Source: a virus
DNA length: 64,000 bases
Reading direction: 5' to 3' (one strand)
Virus record (IMG/VR): IMGVR_UViG_3300027985_001685
Span: 124,001-188,000 of that record
Below are positions 14,841 through 22,082 of the stretch, one piece after another. Position 1 is the stretch's first letter. Each line of letters starts with the position of its first letter. A program made the translations under genes and the position numbers. The notes beneath the pieces were generated by a model. That model was not told the DNA's origin. It made no database searches and worked only from the letters and a program-made list of their open reading frames with translations.

Positions 14841-15005
14841 GACAGTAAGAAGTATCTTCTTATTTTTAAATACTTACTACTGTCAAACATGTTAACGTAA
14901 ACATCTCATCCTTCACTAATCGTTCGGAAGGAGATGTTAACGTTTACATGTTTGGATCCTTCAGGATGTCTTCAGTCATCCTGGAGGATCACCCCTTGGG
15001 GTGAT
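14841..15005 (+). other. stack of four hairpins upstream of the ubiquitin-like operon
   Basis: Non-coding stretch with four consecutive hairpins: GACAGTA...TACTGTC (14841-14884); a 22-bp helix from CAAACATGT (14884-14892) to ACATGTTTG (14946-14954) with single T-T and A-A mismatches; GATCCTTCAGGATG with CATCCTGGAGGATC (14955-14990); and ATCACCCC-TT-GGGGTGAT (14988-15005). With the small RNA before it this fills the largest gene-free gap of the window (14620-15066). A 7-bp hairpin GACACAA-TG-TTGTGTC (15024-15039) follows just before the ribosome binding site. It may be a leader RNA, a separate RNA or protein-binding sites. Confidence 0.6.
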
Positions 15006-15066
15006 TATAATTAGTTATTTTATGACACAATGTTGTGTCTATATTTGTTGCTATAAGGAGGAAACT

Positions 15067-15240
15067 ATGGCACGTGTACTTTATTTTGAAGGTCAAGAAC
15101 TTCCACTACAAGACGGTATGACTATTGATGAAGCTAAAGAATGGGCTCAGGTAGTATTTCCAGGTCTTGAATCTGCTGAAGGCTATGAAGATGAAGACGG
15201 AAACTACGTCTTCACAAAGAAAGCCGGAACTAAAGGGTAG
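15067..15240 (+). CDS. ubiquitin-like protein (PRTRC protein C / Prok_Ub type)
   Basis: 57-residue protein matching my knowledge of PRTRC system protein C, the prokaryotic ubiquitin-like (beta-grasp) family. It has an N-terminal hairpin MARVLYFEGQELPL, a central helix (TIDEAKEWAQVVFP), an acidic strand and a C-terminus ending GTKG, the typical end for this family. AAGGAGG six bases upstream fixes ATG 15067. It lies at the head of an operon that also encodes E2-like, JAB and E1-like proteins, the set expected to attach it to and remove it from targets. Targets are unknown. Confidence 0.82.
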   Translation: MARVLYFEGQELPLQDGMTIDEAKEWAQVVFPGLESAEGYEDEDGNYVFTKKAGTKG

Positions 15241-15315
15241 TTAATACCCTTAGACATTTATTTACTTTATAGCCTTTTGTATTAAAGGATTTTAAATTAT
15301 TAATTAGGAGGGACT

Positions 15316-15591
15316 ATGTCATTAGGTCTAACTTTATTTAATTCATTAAAAGAGAGTAAGGAGCTAGAAAACATTATCCCTCTAGAGTACTCAAAAGTAG
15401 TGGCAGATCTGGCCGATGTGTCAGACTGCCAACAACTAGAAAAATTAATGGGTGAAATAACCCTATTCGATATAATCGATAAATATAAAGATAGTGAATC
15501 ATCTCTAGTCTTTCAAAAGAAAAGAATGAGAGACATCTATCATAGGCTGCTAAGGCTTGAAGCCGTTCCAGGAATCTGTAATTTTATATAA
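15316..15591 (+). CDS. hypothetical protein in conjugation operon, 91 aa
   Basis: Unrecognised 91-residue helical protein behind TTAGGAGG. It is acidic with one or two helical hairpins and two Cys residues that are not paired as a metal site. It is conserved in position between the ubiquitin-like and the E2-like genes only as far as this window shows. It could be an accessory factor or a target of the system; nothing in the sequence says which. Confidence 0.7.
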   Translation: MSLGLTLFNSLKESKELENIIPLEYSKVVADLADVSDCQQLEKLMGEITLFDIIDKYKDSESSLVFQKKRMRDIYHRLLRLEAVPGICNFI

Positions 15592-15603
15592 TAGGAGAAT
15601 AAT

Positions 15604-16386
15604 ATGTTAAATAACGTTTTGAGTAAAGATGTACAAAATAAATTGTTAATCTCTTATTATTATTCATTTGGAAGATCGCTAGGTTTGTTATCTGCAAAAA
15701 GAGGAATAAAAAGCGATGCTTTATGGAAAATCATTAAAGCTTTAATGAATAAAGCTTTGCCCTTTATTCCTGTATCTAAAGAAAGAAACTCTGATTGTAT
15801 GTTAATATCCATACAGAAAGGTCTAACTGGATACATGGTCTCATTAAGAGCTATGATAAGAAATTTAATTTCACAAAGAGATCCTACTTATTGGAGGAGT
15901 GAGGATAGAACTCTACCAAATAAAAGCCACATGATTACTGGCCCAGATAAGCTTCATGTATTAAGTAAAAAACTTCTTAAGTTCATGTATGGTGATGATT
16001 ACAAGAAACATTTTCCAACTCTTATCATCCCTAACTTTTTAACTCAGACGGAGACATGGACTTCTGCTCTTCGAGCTGATTTTGTAAATGTATATAAGGT
16101 TCTTAATGAACCATGCATTAAGGGCTTACAAAAGATAAATACAGATGAAATGAAACAAAATCTGAATGTAGGAATAAAAAAAGCCTATATTTCAATGATT
16201 CGGCATTCGTTACTTCAAGCATTAAGGCATGATACTCATGCAGTAATAAAGGATGCTAATAATAATTTTAAAAATGTTACTGAAACTACAGCTGAATTAG
16301 CAGAGGATGGTGAAGGAAAGGTTAGTGCTTTTCCCAATCAACTAAGATCTAGCTATTACCTATATACAGACAGGAGTACAACATGA
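15604..16386 (+). CDS. hypothetical protein in conjugation operon, 260 aa
   Basis: Unrecognised 260-residue protein, mostly helical and basic. AGGAGAATAAT precedes the ATG. It overlaps the E2-like gene by four bases (ATGA), so it is translated with the cassette. Bacterial PRTRC cassettes carry further proteins (named D, E, F and a ParB), and this could be a diverged counterpart, but I see no diagnostic motif. The middle contains a segment rich in Trp, Arg and Asp (RDPTYWRSEDRTLPNK). Confidence 0.7.
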   Translation: MLNNVLSKDVQNKLLISYYYSFGRSLGLLSAKRGIKSDALWKIIKALMNKALPFIPVSKERNSDCMLISIQKGLTGYMVSLRAMIRNLISQRDPTYWRSEDRTLPNKSHMITGPDKLHVLSKKLLKFMYGDDYKKHFPTLIIPNFLTQTETWTSALRADFVNVYKVLNEPCIKGLQKINTDEMKQNLNVGIKKAYISMIRHSLLQALRHDTHAVIKDANNNFKNVTETTAELAEDGEGKVSAFPNQLRSSYYLYTDRSTT

Positions 16387-17117
16387 GTTTATGCAATATT
16401 GAAATAAATGAAAGCTCAGCAATCTTAACATATAAAGAGCACCATAGAATGGCTGCTGTAACTTCTAAGTCAATTGACATTGCTGATTTAGGTAAGGTTC
16501 TGGCGGCTAATGTTGAGATGGATAGTGGACTTATTTATACTCCTCCAACCATGCAAATTAAGAGGTATATGAAGAAAGGTTCTTCAGAAATGGTTTTAAT
16601 TGAAGAAGCTCCAAGAAAACGAAAAATAAAGCATTACGACTGTGGCGAGCTTGAAATTATGCTTCCTAGACTAGTCTATGGAATCCTACATAACTCTCAA
16701 TTGTCTGGAAGATCTGCCTTGAACATGAGAATTGGAACGGTTAAGGGTCCTATAATAACTGGTAAAGAGCCAATTTACCGGTTCTTTTTTCCAAATGTAT
16801 ATGATACTGGAACTATTTGTTGGGGTTATTCAAGAGATAGAAATGAGGATTCCTTAAATTCTATTACTTATGCTTTAGCTTTGATTGAATCTTTTTGGGG
16901 TGGGGTATCTAATAATGATTTATATAGATCTCCATTGGCAGATACAGATAGAATAAAAAGTGACAAGTTAGGTCTTGATTATTGTGACAAGTATTTAAAA
17001 TATATTGCGACACTAGATCAGTATCCAGAGGAGTTTATTCATTCTCCTCTAAGTTCAAAAGTTGGATTTTCAGTAAACAATTTCTGTAGCCTAGTGTTAG
17101 GAAACTCGGGAGAATAG
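16383..17117 (+). CDS. E2-like protein (PRTRC protein B / Prok-E2_D type)
   Basis: 244-residue protein matching PRTRC protein B. The region FFPNVYDTGTICWG (residues 135-148) reads like the active-site stretch of ubiquitin-conjugating enzymes (HPN...GxICL), with Cys146 in the place of the thioester cysteine. The N-terminal part is beta-rich, including a YTPPTMQIKRYM segment typical of the family. It would receive the ubiquitin-like protein from the E1 and pass it to a target. It overlaps the gene before it and is two bases from the JAB gene. Confidence 0.8.
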   Translation: MSLCNIEINESSAILTYKEHHRMAAVTSKSIDIADLGKVLAANVEMDSGLIYTPPTMQIKRYMKKGSSEMVLIEEAPRKRKIKHYDCGELEIMLPRLVYGILHNSQLSGRSALNMRIGTVKGPIITGKEPIYRFFFPNVYDTGTICWGYSRDRNEDSLNSITYALALIESFWGGVSNNDLYRSPLADTDRIKSDKLGLDYCDKYLKYIATLDQYPEEFIHSPLSSKVGFSVNNFCSLVLGNSGE

Positions 17118-17119
17118 TC

Positions 17120-18172
17120 ATGGGAAAAAAAGAAGATTTTTTAAAGTCAGTTATAAACTACCATTGTGGTGAATCAAAAGATACAGTTATTAATCCATTC
17201 TTTAATTATATAGTTCAATCTGACGGTGACTACTATGTAGAAAAGAATTCAATTGGAACTTTTGTTGCGAAAGTTCTTGAAGTAAAAGATGGTGAAAAAT
17301 TACGCCCAGGCCTTCCTGTAGAATACAAGGGGTCCTTTGTAGATTTTTCTCTTCCTAAAATTCCTGAAGATATTTTTTATCAAATTTTAGGCTTTTTTCA
17401 AGCTATTGCTCACGATATGGGTGATTCAGAAGCCTTTATACAAATTTATTATGACAAAACTAATAATGAATATCAGGTTGTAGTACCCAAGCAAACAGTA
17501 TCTAAAGCTTCTGTAAACTATGATAGAGACAAGGATTTACATATTTTATATCCTTCTCGATATATTCTAGTTATGGATATCCACAGCCATAATAGTATGC
17601 CTGCTTTCTTTTCTGGAACTGATAATAGAGATGAAAAGTGTACAAGGTTTTATGGTGTTTTAGGTAAGGTTTGCAGTGATCAAATTGAAGAAAAATATAG
17701 ATTTGTTTTAAAAGGAAGAGAAGTTCTTTTAAATAGATCTGACATTTTTGATGTTAAAGAAAAAACTGCTGTATTTCCCACTAATTGGAAAGATTCAATA
17801 AGTAAGTATACCCAGCCCGCTGTGACAGCTGGTCCAACTCGTTATCCAGGAACATACAACTTTCCTACTACAGGAAGAGAAACATTTGACGACCTTAATG
17901 ATTATTGGCCAAATGACAGTCTAGTTAACCCTAATACTGGGGAGCTAAGTTCGTATGATGGATATAATGATAGTTATGATTCATCGAATATGAAGTATTA
18001 TGAAGGTAGTGATCAAATTGTAGACATGATCAAATATACAAATAACGATAATTGGACAGATCGTGATTATAGAAAAGTAATTTCAAATATCTTCTCATAT
18101 TATTATGAGGAAGCCCCTGATGTTTTTCACGAATATATGGAAGTTTATTGTGAAGAACCTGACGGAGAATAG
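17120..18172 (+). CDS. JAB/MPN metallopeptidase (PRTRC protein A type)
   Basis: 350-residue protein with a complete JAMM motif, HxHx7SxxD: His155, His157, Ser165 and Asp168 in HSHNSMPAFFSGTD. A candidate catalytic Glu lies in SEAFIQIYYD (near 104). JAB peptidases remove or mature ubiquitin-like proteins using zinc. The C-terminal 120 residues (about 215-350) are an acidic, Tyr/Asn/Asp-rich extension without known fold. The position between E2-like and E1-like genes is the standard order. Activity is likely because all metal ligands are present. Confidence 0.88.
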   Translation: MGKKEDFLKSVINYHCGESKDTVINPFFNYIVQSDGDYYVEKNSIGTFVAKVLEVKDGEKLRPGLPVEYKGSFVDFSLPKIPEDIFYQILGFFQAIAHDMGDSEAFIQIYYDKTNNEYQVVVPKQTVSKASVNYDRDKDLHILYPSRYILVMDIHSHNSMPAFFSGTDNRDEKCTRFYGVLGKVCSDQIEEKYRFVLKGREVLLNRSDIFDVKEKTAVFPTNWKDSISKYTQPAVTAGPTRYPGTYNFPTTGRETFDDLNDYWPNDSLVNPNTGELSSYDGYNDSYDSSNMKYYEGSDQIVDMIKYTNNDNWTDRDYRKVISNIFSYYYEEAPDVFHEYMEVYCEEPDGE

Positions 18173-18184
18173 AAAGAGGTAAAA

Positions 18185-19051
18185 ATGCAAGAGTTAAGTT
18201 CAAAAATAGAGGTAACTGTGGCTAGACCCGTTGCTCCTGAAGTTAAAATACCTGTTAAACCTTCTACTTCTACTGTTGCTGTGGCTCCTATAAGAACAAA
18301 ACTAGGAGAGTCTTTAGGCTATGATAGAGAAGAAGATGGGATGCCTGCTCTAACAGTTTTTGTTGTTGGTTTAGGCGGGACAGGGGGATATGTTTTACGA
18401 GATCTGGCTCGATATGCTTACTATCTTAGAGTAAGTAAGAAAGCCGAACTCAATATCGTTCTTTATGATGGTGATACAGTAGAAGAAAAGAATCTTTTAA
18501 GACAGAACTTTATCACTAGCGATCAAGGCAAGTATAAGGCTGAGGTTTTAGCAAAAAGATATTCTGCAGCTTTTGGTGTAGATATAAAGTTTGTAAATGA
18601 ATACTTGTCTACTAAAAATATGGTTTCTCTTAATTATGGTAGATCCATTATAATTTCTTGTACTGACAGTAATGATGCTAGAAGGTTAATTCATAATGAA
18701 ATTCTCCGCTCTAGAGTTGGACTTGTCTCTTGGATAGATTCTGGAAATGAAAAACGTAGTGGTCAAGTTATTCTTGGGGAAAAGAATAGAGGTTATTCTG
18801 GCTTCCAGACATTTAAGTCTTGTATCGAGCTCTTTCCTGAACTAGCTGATCCTGCTAACGATCCGGTAGATACTCGTTCTTGTGCAGATGTTGGAATTGA
18901 TGAATCACAGAATTTATTTATCAATTCTATGGCAGCCATGATGGTAATGAATTTTGTTAGAGTTTTAGTTGAGAATGAATGGACCAATTTAAATGGTGTT
19001 TCTTTTGGGATTAATGGTGTTTCAACGCCAATTTTTATAGATAATAAGTAA
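18185..19051 (+). CDS. ThiF/E1-like adenylyltransferase (PRTRC ThiF type)
   Basis: 288-residue E1-like enzyme expected to adenylate the C-terminus of the ubiquitin-like protein. The Rossmann motif VVGLGGTGGYVL is at residues 60-71, an acidic YDGD near 94-97, the family motif NLLRQNFITSDQGKYKAE at 103-120 and the strand SWIDSGNEKRSGQVILGE at 182-199. Cys233 in VDTRSCADVG is the best candidate for the thioester cysteine. The pattern agrees closely with PRTRC ThiF proteins. AGAGGTAAAA precedes the ATG. A Pro/Val-rich N-terminal linker of about 50 residues is extra. Confidence 0.92.
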   Translation: MQELSSKIEVTVARPVAPEVKIPVKPSTSTVAVAPIRTKLGESLGYDREEDGMPALTVFVVGLGGTGGYVLRDLARYAYYLRVSKKAELNIVLYDGDTVEEKNLLRQNFITSDQGKYKAEVLAKRYSAAFGVDIKFVNEYLSTKNMVSLNYGRSIIISCTDSNDARRLIHNEILRSRVGLVSWIDSGNEKRSGQVILGEKNRGYSGFQTFKSCIELFPELADPANDPVDTRSCADVGIDESQNLFINSMAAMMVMNFVRVLVENEWTNLNGVSFGINGVSTPIFIDNK

Positions 19052-19064
19052 GGTGGAGTTTCGT

Positions 19065-19643
19065 ATGTCATATATAAGGCCTTTAGTTTTTGAAGACCCT
19101 TTAGAGTCTGAGACAAGAAATGATATTTCTATCCTAGAAAATCTTGGTGATGAATCATTTCTTTATGATATTTTTTATGACAGTAGGATTGGCGGGGTAT
19201 GTCATCACTATGCCTTTAATGGATTTAATGTTGGAATCTATTTTAGATCTAATGGAGTTATATGGACAAATGCAGTTTGTTTTTTTGATAGAAATTATTA
19301 TTATCTAGGAATGAATGCGGATGGGACACTGAATACTTCACCAGTTAGTCGTTATGGAATACCATCAAGATTACATCTGACTTTACTTGTAGATGGAGAT
19401 CCAGTAGAGTTTTTTCAAAATCAAAACTGTACTGTTCACTTCTTGCCTGGATCCTATAATTTAGATTTTTTAAAAAATTATACAGAAGAAACTGACCTAG
19501 ACCTTGAAGAAGAGGATAGAGTTTCAGCAGAAAAGAAACTTCAATCATCTCTCTTGGCTTATTTTTTAAATATAGCTGAATATTTTGGTGGAGTTATCGA
19601 TGGGCAAGATGTATCGGATTCAGACAACCTCACAGAGTTTTAA
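19065..19643 (+). CDS. hypothetical protein between E1 and reverse transcriptase, 192 aa
   Basis: Unrecognised 192-residue protein starting at ATG 19065 behind GGTGGAG, the same ribosome binding site that precedes the reverse transcriptase. It is acidic, rich in aromatic residues (FFDRNYYYLGMNADG) and ends with a helical, very acidic segment (TEETDLDLEEEDRVSAEKK). Its last 44 bases overlap the reverse transcriptase gene, linking it tightly to both systems. It is an obvious candidate for an effector, adaptor or target. Confidence 0.72.
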   Translation: MSYIRPLVFEDPLESETRNDISILENLGDESFLYDIFYDSRIGGVCHHYAFNGFNVGIYFRSNGVIWTNAVCFFDRNYYYLGMNADGTLNTSPVSRYGIPSRLHLTLLVDGDPVEFFQNQNCTVHFLPGSYNLDFLKNYTEETDLDLEEEDRVSAEKKLQSSLLAYFLNIAEYFGGVIDGQDVSDSDNLTEF

Positions 19644-20475
19644 TAATTGTTTTTATATTAAAAGTACTGTTTTAAAAAAGAATGGTAAAAATAGAGTTAT
19701 CTATGCCCCTTCTGATAAATTAAAAGAGTATCAAAAAGAAATTTCTAACATTCTTGAAAGTGGTTTTTCTGACATCTTAAATAGTAGTCATATAATGGGA
19801 TTTGTTAAACAAAAATCTATTGTCGATAATGCAACTAAGCATTTAGGTAAAGATTGGGTCATTAATATCGATATTAAAGATTTTTTTCCTAATATAAAAG
19901 GTCAGTATGTTTATGATCTTATCTCTAAGAGGTCTATTATCTTTTCAGACTTTATATCTAAGTATAATAGCAGCTTGATAGATGTAGTAAGACTTTTAAC
20001 ATTAAAGGACAAATTAATTCAGGGAAGCCCAGCTAGTCCTATAGTGGCAAATTTAATCGGTGCTGCGATGATTGACAATAAGGTTAAAGACTTTTTAGAT
20101 TGCTATGCGCTTGATGATTTAGATTATACTCGTTATGCGGATGATCTTACAATCTCTTTCAATTCTGAGTTGAAAAAGCATGAACTAAAAGATATAATAC
20201 ACTCTTTAAAAAAAAGTTTAGACCCTTTTCAGTTCACAAAGAAAAAGACGATTATAAGTTCTAGATACGATAGACAAGAGGTGACTGGTATTACAGTAAA
20301 TAATACTAGATGCAATCTTGGAAGAGAAAAAAGAAATTCTTTAAGAGGTTGGATTCATTCGGTTATTCAGAGTGGTAGATCAATTAAAGATGATCAAAGA
20401 TTAATGGGACACTTGTCTTATTTAAGATATGTTAATCCCGAAAGTTATAATAGATTAATAAAGAAATACAGTTAA
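19600..20475 (+). CDS. retron-type reverse transcriptase
   Basis: 291-residue RNA-directed DNA polymerase. Motifs in order: fingers GFVKQKSIVDNATKH (67-81), which contains the retron NAxxH signature; catalytic block A INIDIKDFFPNI with Asp91; QGSPASPIVANL (141-152); catalytic RYADDLTISF with YADD at 179-182; and the retron VTG triplet in RQEVTGITVN (228-230). The C-terminal LSYLRYVNPE thumb segment is also typical. It is a stand-alone RT without fused domain. ATG 19600 is chosen because GGTGGAG lies six bases before it; an in-frame TTG at 19585 is less likely. Retron RTs make multicopy single-stranded DNA from a partner RNA; the partner is not obvious here. Confidence 0.9.
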   Translation: MGKMYRIQTTSQSFNNCFYIKSTVLKKNGKNRVIYAPSDKLKEYQKEISNILESGFSDILNSSHIMGFVKQKSIVDNATKHLGKDWVINIDIKDFFPNIKGQYVYDLISKRSIIFSDFISKYNSSLIDVVRLLTLKDKLIQGSPASPIVANLIGAAMIDNKVKDFLDCYALDDLDYTRYADDLTISFNSELKKHELKDIIHSLKKSLDPFQFTKKKTIISSRYDRQEVTGITVNNTRCNLGREKRNSLRGWIHSVIQSGRSIKDDQRLMGHLSYLRYVNPESYNRLIKKYS

Positions 20476-20485
20476 GGAGTATTTT

Positions 20486-20812
20486 ATGCAAGTTACAGAT
20501 GCAAGTTTTTTTCCAGTTAATAATGGCCCAACAGTTGCTTTGGGGCAAGTTATTTTAGATAAAGTCTTGAAGCTTAATGTAAAGATCATGAATGGTAAAA
20601 ATGGTCTCTGGGTTGCTTTCCCTTCAAAATTAAGTCAAAAAGATAATAAATATTATTCGGATTTTAATTTTATTGATAAAGATGCACATGCTGATTTTTC
20701 TACAGCTGTTCTATCTGCTTATCATACAACTAATTCTCAAGGAAATGGTAGTCCTTTAAGTAGAAACAGTAACTCTGAAGCAGAGATTATGCAGGATGAC
20801 TTACCATTTTAA
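20486..20812 (+). CDS. SpoVG-like nucleic-acid-binding protein with SSB-like tail
   Basis: 108-residue protein. Residues 1-85 follow the SpoVG pattern (VTDASFFPV, LDKVLKLNVKIMNGKNGLW, VAFPSK, then FSTAVLSAY), a small domain known to bind DNA and RNA in bacteria. The C-terminus is a flexible Ser/Asn-rich linker ending QDDLPF, like the acidic tip of single-strand-binding proteins that recruits partners. TAAGGAG precedes the ATG. Lying 10 bases after the reverse transcriptase and followed by a structured RNA, it may bind the RT's RNA or DNA product. Confidence 0.78.
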   Translation: MQVTDASFFPVNNGPTVALGQVILDKVLKLNVKIMNGKNGLWVAFPSKLSQKDNKYYSDFNFIDKDAHADFSTAVLSAYHTTNSQGNGSPLSRNSNSEAEIMQDDLPF

Positions 20813-20830
20813 GCTTCACTTTTTAGAGAC

Positions 20831-20967
20831 CTAGTAGAACATTATAAAAACTACTAGATGTTCGCTTTAATGTAACCGCCAAAACCGAAAGGCTTTGGCG
20901 TTCCGTTTGATCTGAAGGCATTACAGTCAAAGCAGGATTCCTGCCTACTCTATTTTGGGTAGGCAGG
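20831..20967 (+). ncRNA. structured RNA downstream of the reverse transcriptase
   Basis: Non-coding stretch with nested structures. CTAGTAG (20831-20837) pairs with CTACTAG (20851-20857) while GAACAT (20837-20842) can pair with ATGTTC (20858-20863), the order of an H-type pseudoknot. CGCCAAA-x-CC-GAAA-GG-x-TTTGGCG (20877-20900) is a GNRA hairpin enclosed by GCTTT/AAAGC and TGTAA/TTACA. CCTGCCTAC (20940-20948) pairs with GTAGGCAGG (20959-20967), an 11-bp stem that competes with GCAGG-ATT-CCTGC (20932-20944). It could be the RT template, a leader or a terminator/antiterminator for the next genes. Confidence 0.6.
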
Positions 20968-20995
20968 ACAAATGGAAGAATGAAGGGGTGATAAG

Positions 20996-21172
20996 ATGAC
21001 AATAGAAAAAAAGTTTAAAGAACCTGAACAATTAGTTTTATGGGACTTTAAAAATAACGATGATAAAGATAGAATTAGAGGTCTTAATACTAATGGCATT
21101 CTTTATGATGACCAATGGTTAGGAACTAATGATGACAAAGAAAAAGACAGGGCCGAAGAAGTTTACAGTTAA
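20996..21172 (+). CDS. hypothetical protein, 58 aa
   Basis: Short charged protein with ATG 20996 behind GAAGGGG. Composition is rich in Asp, Lys and Asn (MTIEKKFKEPEQLVLWDFK...). It overlaps the next gene by 44 bases in a different frame. A good ribosome binding site and normal codon use support it, but it is unrecognised. Confidence 0.55.
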   Translation: MTIEKKFKEPEQLVLWDFKNNDDKDRIRGLNTNGILYDDQWLGTNDDKEKDRAEEVYS

Positions 21173-21449
21173 TGATAAGCGTTTAAGGCATGGGGCAGAG
21201 ATTAAGGATATGCTTTATTACTGCTCAAATTATAAGTGTGTTGCAGAATTAATTAAATGGGATCCTGTCTCTGAGTTTTTTACTTTAAGACCAATTCCTT
21301 TAAGTATGGAAGAAGAAAAGTCTTTACCTAAGTTAATAAAGACTAGAGATGAATTTACATTTAGGCCTTGGTGTATAAAAAATAAAGAAAGAAAAAGATA
21401 TAAAGAGTTTATACGTCTAAGAAATATTCTGAAGAGATGCGTCGCTTAG
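21129..21449 (+). CDS. basic hypothetical protein, 106 aa
   Basis: Unrecognised basic protein of 106 residues (MMTKKKTGPKKFTVNDKRLR...) with two cysteines near the middle. Two adjacent ATGs (21129, 21132) follow TTAGGAA. Its 3' end overlaps the minus-strand protease gene tail-to-tail by 41 bases. DNA or RNA binding is possible from its charge; nothing more can be said. Confidence 0.6.
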   Translation: MMTKKKTGPKKFTVNDKRLRHGAEIKDMLYYCSNYKCVAELIKWDPVSEFFTLRPIPLSMEEEKSLPKLIKTRDEFTFRPWCIKNKERKRYKEFIRLRNILKRCVA

Positions 21450-21978
21450 CTTCAGCCTTTATATCCTTTGCTCCACTTTTAGTAATTCTACCATGATCTA
21501 GAATATGTCTGAGAGATAATCTCATTAACTCTATGTCATAGTAAAAAGATTTCAGTGGTAAGCTTAGACCAAGATAGTCTGCTAATTCAATAGAGTATTT
21601 TATGGCCTGTTCTTCTACATAGATAATAACGTCTTTACATACAGAAGGACATGGTTCACTTAAATTATCTTCGGGATAGTACTCATAAGCAGCCGTTTCT
21701 ATTTCTGGCTCGCCCCGTTTAATAAAGTCTATATGATGTCCAAGCTCATGTAGTAGGGCAAAAATTGTTTTTAATGTAGAAAGGTTTTTAGCCACTCTGA
21801 TAATAGGACTTGATACGACGTTTTTACTTAGATAGTATGCTTCAAAATTATCTTCAGGAGTAACATTAATAAACTGAATATCAATGTTGAGAATTTCTTC
21901 TCCATATTTAATAATTTTTAGTAATTGATTGAGTTGTTTCTTAGGGTATCTTTCAAGGTCCTTTTTTGTTAAATTCAT
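21409..21978 (-). CDS. HExxH zinc metallopeptidase, ImmA/IrrE-like
   Basis: 189-residue protein with a zinc-protease motif in FALLHELGHHIDFIKRG (HELGH near residues 77-81) and a downstream Glu-rich helix (YVEEQAIKYS) that could give the third ligand. Short HExxH proteins of the M78 (ImmA/IrrE) family cut phage or stress repressors; here no repressor gene is adjacent. It is the only minus-strand gene in this part, with GGAGGGAGG before its ATG. A role in cleaving a host or phage regulator is plausible but inferred. Confidence 0.72.
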   Translation of the reverse strand: MNLTKKDLERYPKKQLNQLLKIIKYGEEILNIDIQFINVTPEDNFEAYYLSKNVVSSPIIRVAKNLSTLKTIFALLHELGHHIDFIKRGEPEIETAAYEYYPEDNLSEPCPSVCKDVIIYVEEQAIKYSIELADYLGLSLPLKSFYYDIELMRLSLRHILDHGRITKSGAKDIKAEAKRRISSEYFLDV

Positions 21979-22082
21979 TATATCCTCCCTCCTCTGACAC
22001 CTATATAATATCCTATTTTTTAGAAAATAAGTACTATGCTTTTCAGTAAAAGATTGATAATATAGTTCGATTAAAAGGGGAG

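Noticed and set aside
14841-15005. CRISPR-like array
   Set aside because: The hairpins differ from each other in sequence and spacing; there are no identical repeats with spacers and no cas1/cas2. The Cas4-like gene at 39148 is a phage nuclease.
15604-16386. Assignment as PRTRC protein E or F
   Set aside because: Position fits, but I could not find any diagnostic motif, so it is left as hypothetical.
18793-19116. 107-codon open frame on the minus strand
   Set aside because: It is antisense to the conserved C-terminal half of the E1-like gene and its product has no features of a real protein.
19600-20475. Reverse transcriptase as part of a diversity-generating retroelement
   Set aside because: No template/variable repeat pair with A-specific differences was seen, the RT has the QGSPASP and VTG patterns of retrons, and the fibre genes are 40 kb away.
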